From Streptomyces sp. JH34 (GTDB lineage Bacteria > Actinomycetota > Actinomycetes > Streptomycetales > Streptomycetaceae): a DNA stretch of 64,000 nt. Position 1 is the first letter of the stretch. Each line of letters opens with the position of its first letter. The notes under the pieces were generated by a model. It ran no database searches, was not told the DNA's origin, and saw nothing but the letters and a program-made list of their open reading frames with translations. Made by a program: the position numbers and the translations under genes. Positions 8,188 to 16,547 of the stretch are shown here, one piece after another. Where the stretch lies: NCBI RefSeq assembly GCF_029428875.1, contig NZ_JAJSOO010000001.1, positions 248,001-312,000 on the forward strand. Direction: 5' to 3'.

Positions 8188-8314
8188 TCCTTGACGGTGC
8201 CCCGTTCAGAGCTCCCGCAGTGCTCCGGGGGCCGGTCGGACTCCGTACGGATGTACGCGTGCCCCCATCGGCGCCGGCCTCGCGGTGTCGGGCGCTCGGA
8301 GTGATGGTGGATAC

Positions 8315-8497
8315 ATGACTACTTCACTCACGCCCCCCGGAGAGACGCCTCCTGCGGAAGGCTGCATAAGCGAAGCACACGTCGAGCGGCCCGACGGCGG
8401 GATCTGGGAACACCCCGCCTTCTGGGCCGGCCTGGTGCTGCTGGGCTCGGTCGTCGTCGCGGGGTACTTCATCGCCCGTGTCTTCGGATTCACATGA
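8315..8497 (+). CDS. DUF6480-like small membrane protein
   Basis: A 60-aa protein: a polar N-terminus with the PPGETPPAEG motif typical of DUF6480, then one membrane segment (AFWAGLVLLGSVVVAGYFIA) near the C-terminus. Function unknown. ATG at 8315 is preferred over an upstream in-frame GTG because the family begins close to this point. The stop overlaps the next start (ATGA). Confidence 0.8.
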   Translation: MTTSLTPPGETPPAEGCISEAHVERPDGGIWEHPAFWAGLVLLGSVVVAGYFIARVFGFT

Positions 8498-9108
8498 GCG
8501 ATCGCCGAACCCTCGACGCCCTTCTGGAGCGTCACGGCACCACGTACGCGGCCGAGGCGGGTATCCGGCTGCGTGACACCCCGCAGCCCCTGTACCAGTT
8601 GCTCGTCCTGAGCGATCTGTTGAGCGCGCGGATCCGGGCGGGGGTCGCGGTGGCCGCCGCGCGGGCGCTGTTCTCGCACGGGCTGCGCACACCGCGCCGT
8701 ATGGCCGACGCCACGTGGCAGGAGCGCGTCGACGCGCTGGGCGAGGGCGGCTACCGGAGGTACGACGAACGTACGGCAACGCAACTGGGGGACGGCGCCC
8801 TGCTTCTGCTCGACGCGTACGGCGGGGATCTCCGGCGTCTGCGCCGGAAGGCCGACGGAGATGTGGAAGCGATCCGCTCGGGGCTTCGCCGCTTCCCCGG
8901 GATCGGGCCTGCGGGCGCCGACATCTTCCTGCGCGAGGTGCAGGCGGTGTGGCCCGAGACGGCGCCCTACCTCGATGAGAAGGCTCTGCAGGGAGCGGAA
9001 CGGCTCGGGCTGCCCACCGTGCCGGAACGGCTCACCCGCCTGGCGAAGGACAAGGATCCGGCTGTGCTCGCCGCTGCGCTGGTGCGAGGCGCCCTGGACA
9101 AGGGCTGA
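8494..9108 (+). CDS. Endonuclease III-like HhH-GPD family protein, catalytic lysine apparently absent
   Basis: A 204-aa all-helical protein with the DNA glycosylase layout: YQLLVLSDLLSARIRAGVAV early, and the hairpin FPGIGPAGADIFLREVQAVW near residues 130-150, followed by APYLDEKAL. In endonuclease III the hairpin is GVGRKTA and contains the catalytic Lys. The equivalent stretch GIGPAGA has no Lys, so lyase activity of the classical kind is doubtful. It overlaps the DUF6480 gene by 4 bp. No 4Fe-4S Cys cluster is visible at the C-terminus. Confidence 0.82.
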   Translation: MSDRRTLDALLERHGTTYAAEAGIRLRDTPQPLYQLLVLSDLLSARIRAGVAVAAARALFSHGLRTPRRMADATWQERVDALGEGGYRRYDERTATQLGDGALLLLDAYGGDLRRLRRKADGDVEAIRSGLRRFPGIGPAGADIFLREVQAVWPETAPYLDEKALQGAERLGLPTVPERLTRLAKDKDPAVLAAALVRGALDKG

Positions 9109-9114
9109 GGGCGC

Positions 9115-9864
9115 TCAGTTCGTCGGCCGTCGTCTGCCCGGCTTGGTGGAGCGGCCCTCCACGAGGGCGCGCCGGATCTGTGCGGCGGCCGCACGGGCGT
9201 GGTCCGAGGTCGCCGTACGGTCGGCCACCGAGGTGACGAAACGGTGGGTGGGGCGCAGACACTGGCCGCACGGCGTGTCGGTGGTGAGCAGGTAACCGTC
9301 CTCGCACTGGGGGTTCACGCAGTGGCCGGGGCTCACGAGCGCCTCGGCGATCTCCTGCGGTGCCCAGCGGCGCCGGCCGTCCTCGTCCTTCTCGTGGAGG
9401 GCATGGGACCAGCGGACGTTCCAACGGCGTTCGAGCCGCTCCAGGAGCTGGTCCGGGGTGCGACGGCCGAGCTCCCGGTGGATCAGGTCGTACACCGTCC
9501 GGGGGTGGCGGTGACCGAGCGCCTGGACCAGCGGTTGCGGAAGGGCCTGAAGGATGTAGGAGACCGGGTCGCCCGCCGCGCGCTCGCGCCACTTCCGGCA
9601 GGGACAGGGGCCCTCGGCGGGCAGCGCGCTCTGGCATCGGCCGCACCGGCCGCGGCATTCCGCGCAGAGCCCGTCGTCGAGTCCGTCGACGTGGGGTGCG
9701 GGTGCCCGTCCGCAGTCCCGGCAGCAGGCCGCGCAGGGGCCGCAGAGGCGTTCGTCACCGAGCTTCGTCGTCCACTGCCGCTGCTGGCAGCGGCAGCACA
9801 GGGCGTTGTTGCAGTACTCGTGGTGGGCGGCGCCCGACTGTCGTCCGGGGTACGGGAAGGACAT
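9115..9864 (-). CDS. Cysteine-rich, multi zinc-ribbon protein of unknown function
   Basis: A 249-aa protein with many paired cysteines: CCRCQQRQW, LCGPCAACCRDC, CAECRGRCGRC and CPCRKW in the first ~100 residues, and CVNPQCEDGY and TPCGQCLRP near residues 185-210. They probably bind several zinc ions. The central part (PQPLVQALGHRHPRTVYDLIHREL) is helical. The ATG at 9864 is chosen because GGAGA lies 8-9 nt upstream; an in-frame ATG at 9912 has no ribosome site. No domain with a known function is recognised. Confidence 0.78.
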   Translation of the reverse strand: MSFPYPGRQSGAAHHEYCNNALCCRCQQRQWTTKLGDERLCGPCAACCRDCGRAPAPHVDGLDDGLCAECRGRCGRCQSALPAEGPCPCRKWRERAAGDPVSYILQALPQPLVQALGHRHPRTVYDLIHRELGRRTPDQLLERLERRWNVRWSHALHEKDEDGRRRWAPQEIAEALVSPGHCVNPQCEDGYLLTTDTPCGQCLRPTHRFVTSVADRTATSDHARAAAAQIRRALVEGRSTKPGRRRPTN

Positions 9865-10027
9865 TGGTGCGTTCTCCAGGTGCGCGGCGGGGACCGGTGA
9901 GGTCCTCGCCATGTCGACGAGGCGCGCGAAGCGCCTCCGACGACGGTATCGCCCCGACGGGGTCCCGTGCGTCGCCCTGCCGGGATCGGGTCCCCATTCC
10001 CCCGCACCCCCGGACGGCGCGCGGGCA

Positions 10028-10222
10028 TCAGGGCCTGAGGCCGCTGACGACGTCCGCCGTGGCGGTGATCCCCTCGTGGATGGTGGGAGCCATGCTGGTG
10101 CCCGCGAGGAGGAATCCCAGCAGGGCGCACACGATCGCGTGGGAGATCTTGAGTCCCCCGTTGCGCAGGAAGATCGCTGCGAGGACCAGCAGGAGCAGCA
10201 CCACTGAGATCGAAATGGCCAT
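10028..10222 (-). CDS. Small two-helix membrane protein, conserved in streptomycetes
   Basis: A 64-aa protein consisting of an N-terminal membrane helix (AISISVVLLLLVLAAIFL), a short basic loop (RNGGLKISH), a second hydrophobic segment (AIVCALLGFLLAGTSMAP) and a polar tail (ITATADVVSGLRP). I recall very similar small proteins in streptomycete genomes and plasmids, but their role is not known. It lies alone between two minus-strand genes with about 160 bp on each side. Confidence 0.78.
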   Translation of the reverse strand: MAISISVVLLLLVLAAIFLRNGGLKISHAIVCALLGFLLAGTSMAPTIHEGITATADVVSGLRP

Positions 10223-10382
10223 GGCCAACCTCCTCCGCCGCGCCGGAATTGCGGCATTCGGCCGCCAGTGTGGCGCAGCGGGGAGGCCGTTCGGCGCACT
10301 GGCGTGTCCGCCGAACGGGGGTTCACGCACGGTGACCGTCATCGGCGCCCGCTCCGGGTCGGCCGATTCCGGGGCCGCCGGT

Positions 10383-11249
10383 TCACCGTCGGCGGAGGAA
10401 GCTCTCGAGACCTGCCAGATCGTCGGTGTTGAGGTGGTCGACGTCCGCGGCGACGAGTTCGCTCCAGACGGCGTCACGTGGTGGACCGGCGATGTCGGGC
10501 GTGGCCCAGAAGCGGACCCGTTGTCCGTTCGCGTGGGCCGCGGACACGAAGGTGCGCAGTCTGGTGCGTTCGGCGGCCGGGAAGGGCCCGGTCCCCTGCC
10601 AGGCGAAGCTCGTGGTCCAGTTCCCGCTGATGAGCGGGATGAAGGAGGCGGGAGCGGCGGTGCCGAGGTCCTCCGGCCGGCCGTCGTAGAAGGCGTACCG
10701 GGTGGTCTGCGCCTCCATCGGGGCGCGGGCGGCCCGGTCTCCGGAGATGACGGGGGTGACGGCGCCGGTACGGATCCTCCCGTGGACGGACCGGGTGAGG
10801 ATGTGGCGGTAGCGGTGGAGTACCTGGTCGAGTGCGAGGTAGGTGGCGGCGCCGTCGGTCTTGATGTCGATCAGCAGTTGCAGCGGGTCGGGGTGTCCGG
10901 CGTGGACGGAACCGTGGTTGGCGCGGACCCTGGCGAGCAGGGGGTCGAGGTAGAGCGAGACGAGGGTGCGTGCGGGGTCGAGGCTCTCGGCCTCGTGGGC
11001 GACGAGCAGTTCGCCGTCGACGAGGAAGACGTCCGCCTCGACGCTGGTGAATCCGTGTGCGAGTGCGTCGTGCAGCGGGCGTGTGTGCAGGTAGTCGTTG
11101 TGCGCGTGGGCCCGGGCCAGCGGACGGGGGCCGCGCGGGCGTGCGGTGGCGGCCGGTGCCGCGGCGGCGGCCTGGGCCGGGACGAACGCGCCTGCGGCCG
11201 CTGTGGCGAGGGCGGTGGTGACGACTCTGCGACGGGTCAGGTGTGCCAT
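10383..11249 (-). CDS. Secreted PI-PLC / glycerophosphodiesterase-like phosphodiesterase
   Basis: A 288-aa protein with a Tat-type signal (TRRRVVTTALATAAAGAFV, cleavage after the Ala run). The mature part begins with ARAHAHNDYLHTRPL, a PI-PLC-like His motif, followed by SVEADVFLVDGELLVAHE and LLIDIKTDG. This is the metal and catalytic pattern of the PLC-like phosphodiesterase barrel. The end contains NTDDL, as in GDPD enzymes. It probably acts outside the cell on phosphodiester head groups. The ATG at 11249 is chosen because the twin-arginine signal begins there. Confidence 0.85.
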   Translation of the reverse strand: MAHLTRRRVVTTALATAAAGAFVPAQAAAAAPAATARPRGPRPLARAHAHNDYLHTRPLHDALAHGFTSVEADVFLVDGELLVAHEAESLDPARTLVSLYLDPLLARVRANHGSVHAGHPDPLQLLIDIKTDGAATYLALDQVLHRYRHILTRSVHGRIRTGAVTPVISGDRAARAPMEAQTTRYAFYDGRPEDLGTAAPASFIPLISGNWTTSFAWQGTGPFPAAERTRLRTFVSAAHANGQRVRFWATPDIAGPPRDAVWSELVAADVDHLNTDDLAGLESFLRRR

Positions 11250-11418
11250 GGGGTCTCCCTGAGACGTTGGGGCGGGCAGAGCGGACGGGGGGACGCGACG
11301 AGTATGGGTGCACGAAGTCATCCGAGGGCAGGTACCTGCCAAGAGTTGATCGTGCTGTCGTCCGCGCGTCGGCTGCGCTGCTTCTGCTGTTCCCCTGATC
11401 CCGACGCCTGGGCAGGGC

Positions 11419-11453
11419 GGGGCGGGGCACGTGTCGCGCACGCGCCCCGCCCC
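11419..11453 (-). terminator. Hairpin terminator of the acyl-CoA dehydrogenase operon
   Basis: A perfect 10-bp inverted repeat, GGGGCGGGGC / GCCCCGCCCC, with a 15-nt loop. It lies 8 bp past the stop of the last operon gene. There is no clear U-tract, as usual for high-GC actinobacterial terminators. Confidence 0.6.
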
Positions 11454-11461
11454 TGACCGCG

Positions 11462-12583
11462 TCACGGGGCGGGCAGCTCCACCAGTGCGGCCACGGCCTC
11501 ACGGTGTCGGCCCGCGGTGCCGTAGGCGATGGAGTCCGCCTTGGCCCGCTTCAGATACAGATGCGCGGGGTGTTCCCACGTCATCCCGATCCCGCCGTGC
11601 AGCTGGACGCATTCCTCGGCCGCGCGCACGGCGGCCTCGGAGCAGTACGCCTGCGCCACTGCCACCGCGAGCGGGGTGTCGGGGCTGCCGGTCGCCAGCG
11701 CGTCGGCGGCGTTGCGGGCGGCGGCGCGCGCGGAGACGACCTCCAGCCAGAGCTGGGCCATGCGGTGCTTGAGCGACTGGAACGAGCCCACCGGCCTGTT
11801 GAACTGGTGGCGTTCGCGGGTGTGCCGGACGGTCTCGGTCAGGCACCACTCGGCCACCCCGAGCTGCTCGGAGGCGAGCAGGCCGGCGCCGGCGAGCAGG
11901 CCCCTGCCCACGGCCTCGGTCGCGGGACCCGCGTCCGCGAGCAAGGTGCCGGACGCGCCGTCGAGGGTGACCGTGGCGAGCGGGCGGGTCAGGTCGAGCG
12001 CGACGAGCGGCTGTACGGCGACCCCGTCCCCTCCGGTCTCCACCGCGTACAGGCCGTCCGCCGTGGGCACCAGGAGCACATCGGCCGCGGCAGCCTCGGC
12101 GACGCCGCTCACGGTCCGTTCGAGGGTGCCGGTCATCGCGGCCGCCGCGTCGGCGGGCGACGCGGAGAACGGCAGGGCGAGTACGGCGACCTTGCTGCCC
12201 GAGGCCAGCTCGGAGAGGAGGCCGGCGGCTGGGCCTCCGCCGGCACCGAGCGCGAGAAGGATCTCGGTGGCGACGACGGCGCTCGTCAGATACGGCGCCG
12301 GGGCGACGCTGCGCCCGAGCTCCTCCAGGACCACCGCGACCTCGCGGTGGGTGGCGCCCTGGCCGCCCAGCTTCTCCGGGACCAGCAGTCCCGCCGCTCC
12401 GATCCCGGCGGCGAGCGATTCCCACAGCCGCAGGTCGTACGGCGTGTCGGACTCGATGCCGGCGATCACCGTCGGCGCGTCGGCCCGGTCGGCGAGCAGC
12501 GAGCGGACGGCGGACCGCAGGTCCTCCTCGGTTTCCGTGTAGAGCAGGTCGGGTGCCTGGGCGGCTTCGGTCTGTACGGTCAT
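11462..12583 (-). CDS. Acyl-CoA dehydrogenase, beta-type subunit (FadE27-like)
   Basis: A 373-aa acyl-CoA dehydrogenase-family protein: N-terminal helical domain with GLLVPEKLGGQGATHREVAVVLEELGR, a central beta domain, and a C-terminal helical domain ending QLHGGIGMTWEHPAHLYLKR. Length and ending resemble FadE27-type partners of heteromeric alpha2-beta2 dehydrogenases. The start overlaps the stop of the 12580 dehydrogenase (ATGA), so equal synthesis of two partners is likely. It would oxidise an acyl-CoA, perhaps a bulky one; substrate unknown. Last gene of a three-gene operon. Confidence 0.88.
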   Translation of the reverse strand: MTVQTEAAQAPDLLYTETEEDLRSAVRSLLADRADAPTVIAGIESDTPYDLRLWESLAAGIGAAGLLVPEKLGGQGATHREVAVVLEELGRSVAPAPYLTSAVVATEILLALGAGGGPAAGLLSELASGSKVAVLALPFSASPADAAAAMTGTLERTVSGVAEAAAADVLLVPTADGLYAVETGGDGVAVQPLVALDLTRPLATVTLDGASGTLLADAGPATEAVGRGLLAGAGLLASEQLGVAEWCLTETVRHTRERHQFNRPVGSFQSLKHRMAQLWLEVVSARAAARNAADALATGSPDTPLAVAVAQAYCSEAAVRAAEECVQLHGGIGMTWEHPAHLYLKRAKADSIAYGTAGRHREAVAALVELPAP

Positions 12584-13770
12584 CGGGCGAGATCCTTCCA
12601 GGCGACGTCCTTGTCGTTGCGCGGCTCCACGGGCAGACCGAGGACGCGCTCGGCGACGATGTTGAGCAGGACCTCGCTCGTGCCGCCCTCGATGGAATTG
12701 CCCTTGGAACGCAGGTAGCGGTACCCGGCGTCCCGGCCGGTGAAGTCGACGAGTTCCGGGCGGCGCATGGTCCAGTCGCCGTACAGCAGCCCTTCGTCAC
12801 CGAGGAGTTCCACCTCGAGTCCGCTGATCTCCTGGTTGAGACGGGCGAACGCGAGTTTCATGCCCGAGCCCTCGGGGCCGGGCTGGCCCGCGACGAGCTG
12901 CTGGCGCAGCCGCTCGCCGGTGAGCCTGGCGACCTCGGCCTCCACCCAGAGTGTGAGCAGTCGCTGGTGGAGGTCGTGGGTGCGCAGTTCCGGCCGCTCG
13001 CGCCAGGTCTTCGTGACGGTGCCGATCATGCCGCCCTCGCGGGGGATGCGGGCTCCGCCGATGGAGACGCGCTCGTTCATCAGGGTGGTCTGCGCGACCT
13101 TCCACCCGTCGCCCACGGGGCCCAGGCGCCTGCTGTCCGGGATACGCACGCCGGTGAGGAAGACCTCGTTGAACTCGGCCTCGCCGGTGATCTGGCGCAG
13201 CGGCCGCACCTCGACGCCGGGGTCGGTCATGTCGCAGATGAAGTAGCTGATGCCGCGGTGCTTGGGGACGTCGGGGTCGGTACGGGCGATCAGGATCGCC
13301 CAGCGGGCCACGTGGGCGCTGGACGTCCAGACCTTCTGCCCGTCGACCACCCAGCTGTCCCCGTCCTTGACCGCGCGCGTGCCCAGCGCGGCGAGGTCCG
13401 ATCCGGCGCCGGGCTCGCTGAAGAGCTGGCACCACACCTCGTCGCCGGTCCACAGCGGCCGCAGGAAGCGCTGCTTCTGCTCCTCGGTGCCGTATCCGAG
13501 GATCGTCGGAGCGGCCATGCCGAGGCCGATGCCGATACGGCGGGGATCGTTGTCGGGGGCTGCGGCGGCGGCGAGTTCGGCGTCGACGACGGGCTGCAGG
13601 GAGCGCGGTGCGTCGAGCCCGCCGAGCCCCACGGGGTAGTGCACCCAGGCCAGGCCCGCGTCGAAGCGCGCCCTGAGGAAGTCTGCGCGGTCGGTGGTGG
13701 CCGGCGGATGGGCCGCCAGCAGCTCCTGGGTGAGACGACGGACCTGTGCCGCGTCGACGGCAGCGCTCAT
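12580..13770 (-). CDS. Acyl-CoA dehydrogenase, alpha-type subunit (FadE26-like)
   Basis: A 396-aa acyl-CoA dehydrogenase. Visible are the FAD/substrate loop WCQLFSEPGAGSDLAAL, the VVDGQKVWTSSAH strand, NERVSIGG, and the C-terminal SIEGGTSEVLLNIVAERVLGLP. It begins at the ATG overlapping the quinone oxidoreductase stop and ends overlapping the smaller dehydrogenase, so the three genes are tightly coupled. A 396/373 pair resembles the FadE26/FadE27 heteromer known from actinobacterial steroid degradation; I infer a heteromer here. Confidence 0.9.
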   Translation of the reverse strand: MSAAVDAAQVRRLTQELLAAHPPATTDRADFLRARFDAGLAWVHYPVGLGGLDAPRSLQPVVDAELAAAAAPDNDPRRIGIGLGMAAPTILGYGTEEQKQRFLRPLWTGDEVWCQLFSEPGAGSDLAALGTRAVKDGDSWVVDGQKVWTSSAHVARWAILIARTDPDVPKHRGISYFICDMTDPGVEVRPLRQITGEAEFNEVFLTGVRIPDSRRLGPVGDGWKVAQTTLMNERVSIGGARIPREGGMIGTVTKTWRERPELRTHDLHQRLLTLWVEAEVARLTGERLRQQLVAGQPGPEGSGMKLAFARLNQEISGLEVELLGDEGLLYGDWTMRRPELVDFTGRDAGYRYLRSKGNSIEGGTSEVLLNIVAERVLGLPVEPRNDKDVAWKDLAR

Positions 13771-14735
13771 CGGGCGCCTCCTGACGGCAGGACGACGATG
13801 CGGCCGGTGCTGGTGCCGTCGGCGACCCGCTGGACGGCTCGTGCCGCGTCGGCCATGGGAACACGCTCGCTGATCAGCGGCTTGACGACGCCCTGCGCCG
13901 CGAGCTCGGTGAGCTCGTCGTGGCAGGCGCGGACGGCGGCGGGGTCCTTGGTGTTGTACAGGCCCCAGTGGAGTCCGACGATCGAGTAGTTCTTGACCAG
14001 GGCGTGGTTGAGGCCCGGGGTGGGGATGGCGCCGCTCGCGAAGCCGACGACCACGACACGGCCCTCGAAGGCGATGCACTTGACGGACTTGGCGTAGGCG
14101 TCGCCGCCGACCGGGTCGTAGACGACGTCCGCGCCCCGTCCCCCCGTGGCCTCCTTGACCGCCGCGACGATGTCCTCGCTGCGGCGGTCGATGACCAGGT
14201 CGCATCCGAGCTCGCGGGCGACCGCGGCCTTCTCGGGGCCGCCGACGACCCCGATGACGGTCGCGCCGGCGGCCTTGCCGAGCTGGACGGCGGCGCTGCC
14301 GACGCCGCCCGCGGCGGCGTGGACCAGCAGCGTCTCACCGGCCTGCAGACGGGCGCGCCGGTGCAGGCCGAACCAGCCGGTCTGATAGCCGATGTGCAGG
14401 GCGGCGGCCTCGGCGTCGTCCAGGGCGTCGGGGGCCGGCAGCAGGGCCGCTTCGTCCGCGACGACGTACTCGGCGAAGCCGCCCTGCGGGAGGGCGGGGG
14501 TGGCGAGCACACGGCGTCCGTCCGCCGTCTCACCGCAGATCTCCACGCCGGGGGTGAAGGGCAGCGGGGGCCTCACCTGGTACTGGCCCCGGCAGAGCAG
14601 CGCGTCGGGGAAGTTGATGTTCGCCGCGCGCACCCTGATCAGCACCTGCCCGTCCCCGGGGGTCGGCCGGTCCGTCTCCTCGAGCTCCATCACCTCGCTC
14701 GGCTCGCCGTTCCGGTGCACTCGCCATGCCTGCAT
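13767..14735 (-). CDS. Zinc-free NADPH:quinone oxidoreductase-type MDR enzyme
   Basis: A 322-aa medium-chain reductase without structural-zinc cysteines. The NADPH-binding signature LVHAAAGGVGSAAVQLGKAAGA lies near residues 143-165, followed by GADVVYDPVGGDAYAKS and GRVVVVGFASG. It fits the QOR/enoyl-reductase-like subgroup that reduces quinones or enoyl thioesters. ATG 14735 is chosen at the conserved start (MQAWRVHRNGEPSEVMEL). It is the first gene of the operon with the two acyl-CoA dehydrogenases, suggesting a role in acyl-CoA catabolism. Confidence 0.9.
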   Translation of the reverse strand: MQAWRVHRNGEPSEVMELEETDRPTPGDGQVLIRVRAANINFPDALLCRGQYQVRPPLPFTPGVEICGETADGRRVLATPALPQGGFAEYVVADEAALLPAPDALDDAEAAALHIGYQTGWFGLHRRARLQAGETLLVHAAAGGVGSAAVQLGKAAGATVIGVVGGPEKAAVARELGCDLVIDRRSEDIVAAVKEATGGRGADVVYDPVGGDAYAKSVKCIAFEGRVVVVGFASGAIPTPGLNHALVKNYSIVGLHWGLYNTKDPAAVRACHDELTELAAQGVVKPLISERVPMADAARAVQRVADGTSTGRIVVLPSGGAR

Positions 14736-14837
14736 GAGGGGCCTCCACAACACTGTCGGCATTACCACTGCTCCGGCGCATACTAAGCGGTCGCTTGCCA
14801 GTCTGGGAACACCTCGACCCCGCCGGTCCGGCCTCAC

Positions 14838-15437
14838 TCACGACCTCTTCGGCTTGGCCCTGACATGCATCCGCTCCCCCTGCGGCCCGAACAGGCTGAG
14901 GAATTCGACCGGCTCGTCCCCCGCGGGACCGAACCAGTGCGGAAGCCTGGTGTCGAATTCGGCGGCCTCGCCGGGGGCCAGGACCAGGTCGTGCTCGGCG
15001 AGCTTGAGCCTGAGCCTGCCACTGAGCACGTACAGCCACTCGTACCCCTCATGGGTGCGCTGCTCGGGCACCTCGCTGCAGGGGGCCTCCTGTACGACCT
15101 TGTACGCCTGGAGGCCTCCGGGACGGGAGGTGAGCGGCAGGGAGGTCCTCGATCCGTGCACGATCGGCTTGGCCTTGACCCTCGGGTCGCTCACCGGCGG
15201 CGCCCCGACGAGGTCGTCCAGCGGCACCTCGTGGGCCCTGGCGATGGGCAGCAGCAACTCCAGGCTGGGGCGGCGTCCGCCCGACTCGAGGCGGGACAGG
15301 GTGGAGACGGAGATCCCCGTGACCTCGGAGAGCGCCGCCAGCGTCACACCCCGGTCCTTGCGCAGCCGCCGCAGGCGTGGGCCGACCCCGGTGAGCACGG
15401 CGTCGAGTTCAGGATCGTCCGGGTTCTGTTCCTTCAT
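14838..15437 (-). CDS. XRE-family regulator with C-terminal cupin domain
   Basis: A 199-aa protein. Residues ~15-75 are a helix-turn-helix of the XRE/Cro type (RRLRKDRGVTLAALSEVTGI then STLSRLESGGRRPSLELLL). Residues ~115-190 are a cupin barrel (HEGYEWLYVLSGRLRLKLAE, VLAPGEAAEFDTRLPHWFG). Such regulators sense small ligands. Start chosen at ATG 15437 (MKEQNPDD); an ATG 9 bp upstream is possible. The gene is about 100 bp upstream of the acyl-CoA dehydrogenase operon on the same strand and may control it (inference). Confidence 0.86.
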   Translation of the reverse strand: MKEQNPDDPELDAVLTGVGPRLRRLRKDRGVTLAALSEVTGISVSTLSRLESGGRRPSLELLLPIARAHEVPLDDLVGAPPVSDPRVKAKPIVHGSRTSLPLTSRPGGLQAYKVVQEAPCSEVPEQRTHEGYEWLYVLSGRLRLKLAEHDLVLAPGEAAEFDTRLPHWFGPAGDEPVEFLSLFGPQGERMHVRAKPKRS

Positions 15438-15608
15438 GGCACCCATTGCAGAATCGGCAATCCCGTTTGTCAATCGGGCCCGTGAGCATGGGCATCGGAG
15501 GGCGCCGGGCCGCCGGGAGGGCCCCGCCCTCCCGGAGCCGAGCCCAGCGCGGGAGCCGCCGCACGGGCCCAGCACAGGGGCTACGCGACAGGACCGCCGG
15601 ACGACCCG

Positions 15609-16340
15609 TCAGCGGGCGAAGACTTCGAAGGCGACGGCCGGGCGGCCGCCGAAGCGCTCGGCGGCCGCTCCGGTGGTACCGGTGAGGAACGCGCGGCAGT
15701 AGGCCTCCGGCTCCTCGTCCGTCAGCCCTTCGATGTAGGTGCGGTGCGCCAGCAGCGACCGCACGGAACGCTCGAACCCCGGCGTCGCGTCGACCGCGTG
15801 CGTGGGCCGGTCGGTGCCCGCCACCGCGACCCAGCGGACACCGTCCCACGGTTCGAGACCCAGCTCCTCCAGCTCGGGGAAGATCCAGCGGTTCCCCGCG
15901 TCACCCGCGGCGTCGAGCACGGCCCGGCCGACCGCGCGGTGGTCGGGGGTGTTCCAGGCGACTCCGCCCCAGGTGTCGCGGTGATTGAGGGTGATGAGCA
16001 GTTCCGGCCGGTGGCGCCGGACGGCGGCCGCGACGTCACGGCGCAGAGCCGTGCCGTACTCGATCACACCGTCCCGGTGATCGAGGAACTCCACTGAGGC
16101 GACACCGACGACTTCCGCGCTGGCCCTCTGCTCCCGCTCCCTCAGCGGCGCGCACTCGGCGGGCGCGACCGTGTCGATCCCGGCCTCACCCCGGGTCACC
16201 AGGAGGTAGGCGACCTCGCGCCCCTCGTCGGTCCATCCGGCCACGGCTGCGGCGCAGCCGTACTCCAGGTCGTCGGGGTGGGCGACCACGGCCAGCGCGC
16301 GGCGCCAGTCCGCGGGCATGGGCTCCAGCTGCTGCGTCAT
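15609..16340 (-). CDS. PIG-L/LmbE family deacetylase
   Basis: A 243-aa protein with the zinc-binding signature VVAHPDDLEYGC near residues 18-29 and the later His motifs (LNHRDTWGG, NTPDHRAVG). The family removes N-acetyl groups from sugars, as in mycothiol (MshB, Mca) or antibiotic biosynthesis. Nothing nearby identifies the substrate, and MshB or Mca identity is not claimed. It has its own 5' region, divergent from the rhodanese gene. Confidence 0.88.
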   Translation of the reverse strand: MTQQLEPMPADWRRALAVVAHPDDLEYGCAAAVAGWTDEGREVAYLLVTRGEAGIDTVAPAECAPLREREQRASAEVVGVASVEFLDHRDGVIEYGTALRRDVAAAVRRHRPELLITLNHRDTWGGVAWNTPDHRAVGRAVLDAAGDAGNRWIFPELEELGLEPWDGVRWVAVAGTDRPTHAVDATPGFERSVRSLLAHRTYIEGLTDEEPEAYCRAFLTGTTGAAAERFGGRPAVAFEVFAR

Positions 16341-16459
16341 GCCCGCAGGCTAGCCAGCGCGGGGATACGGATGCACGCATTCCGGAAGCGGTTCGGGGCA
16401 GGGGCCAGGGAGTTGCCCCGGCCGGACGCACCCCCGCCGGCCGGGCAAGACCGGATTAA

Positions 16460-16475
16460 ATACCCCCTGGGGTAT
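16460..16475. promoter_or_regulatory. CsoR/CstR-type operator
   Basis: ATACCCCCTGGGGTAT: 7-bp perfect arms (ATACCCC/GGGGTAT) around a 2-bp centre in an AT-rich pocket, 72 bp before the rhodanese start. CsoR-family repressors (copper-sensing CsoR, persulfide-sensing CstR) bind this kind of palindrome. Upstream of a rhodanese the persulfide sensor is the likelier partner. No such regulator gene lies in the window. Confidence 0.65.
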
Positions 16476-16547
16476 TGTTGACCGTCCGGGCCACCGGGAG
16501 CGGAACCCCCGACCGCCCCCGCTCCGGCGACCGAAAGGAATCCACTC

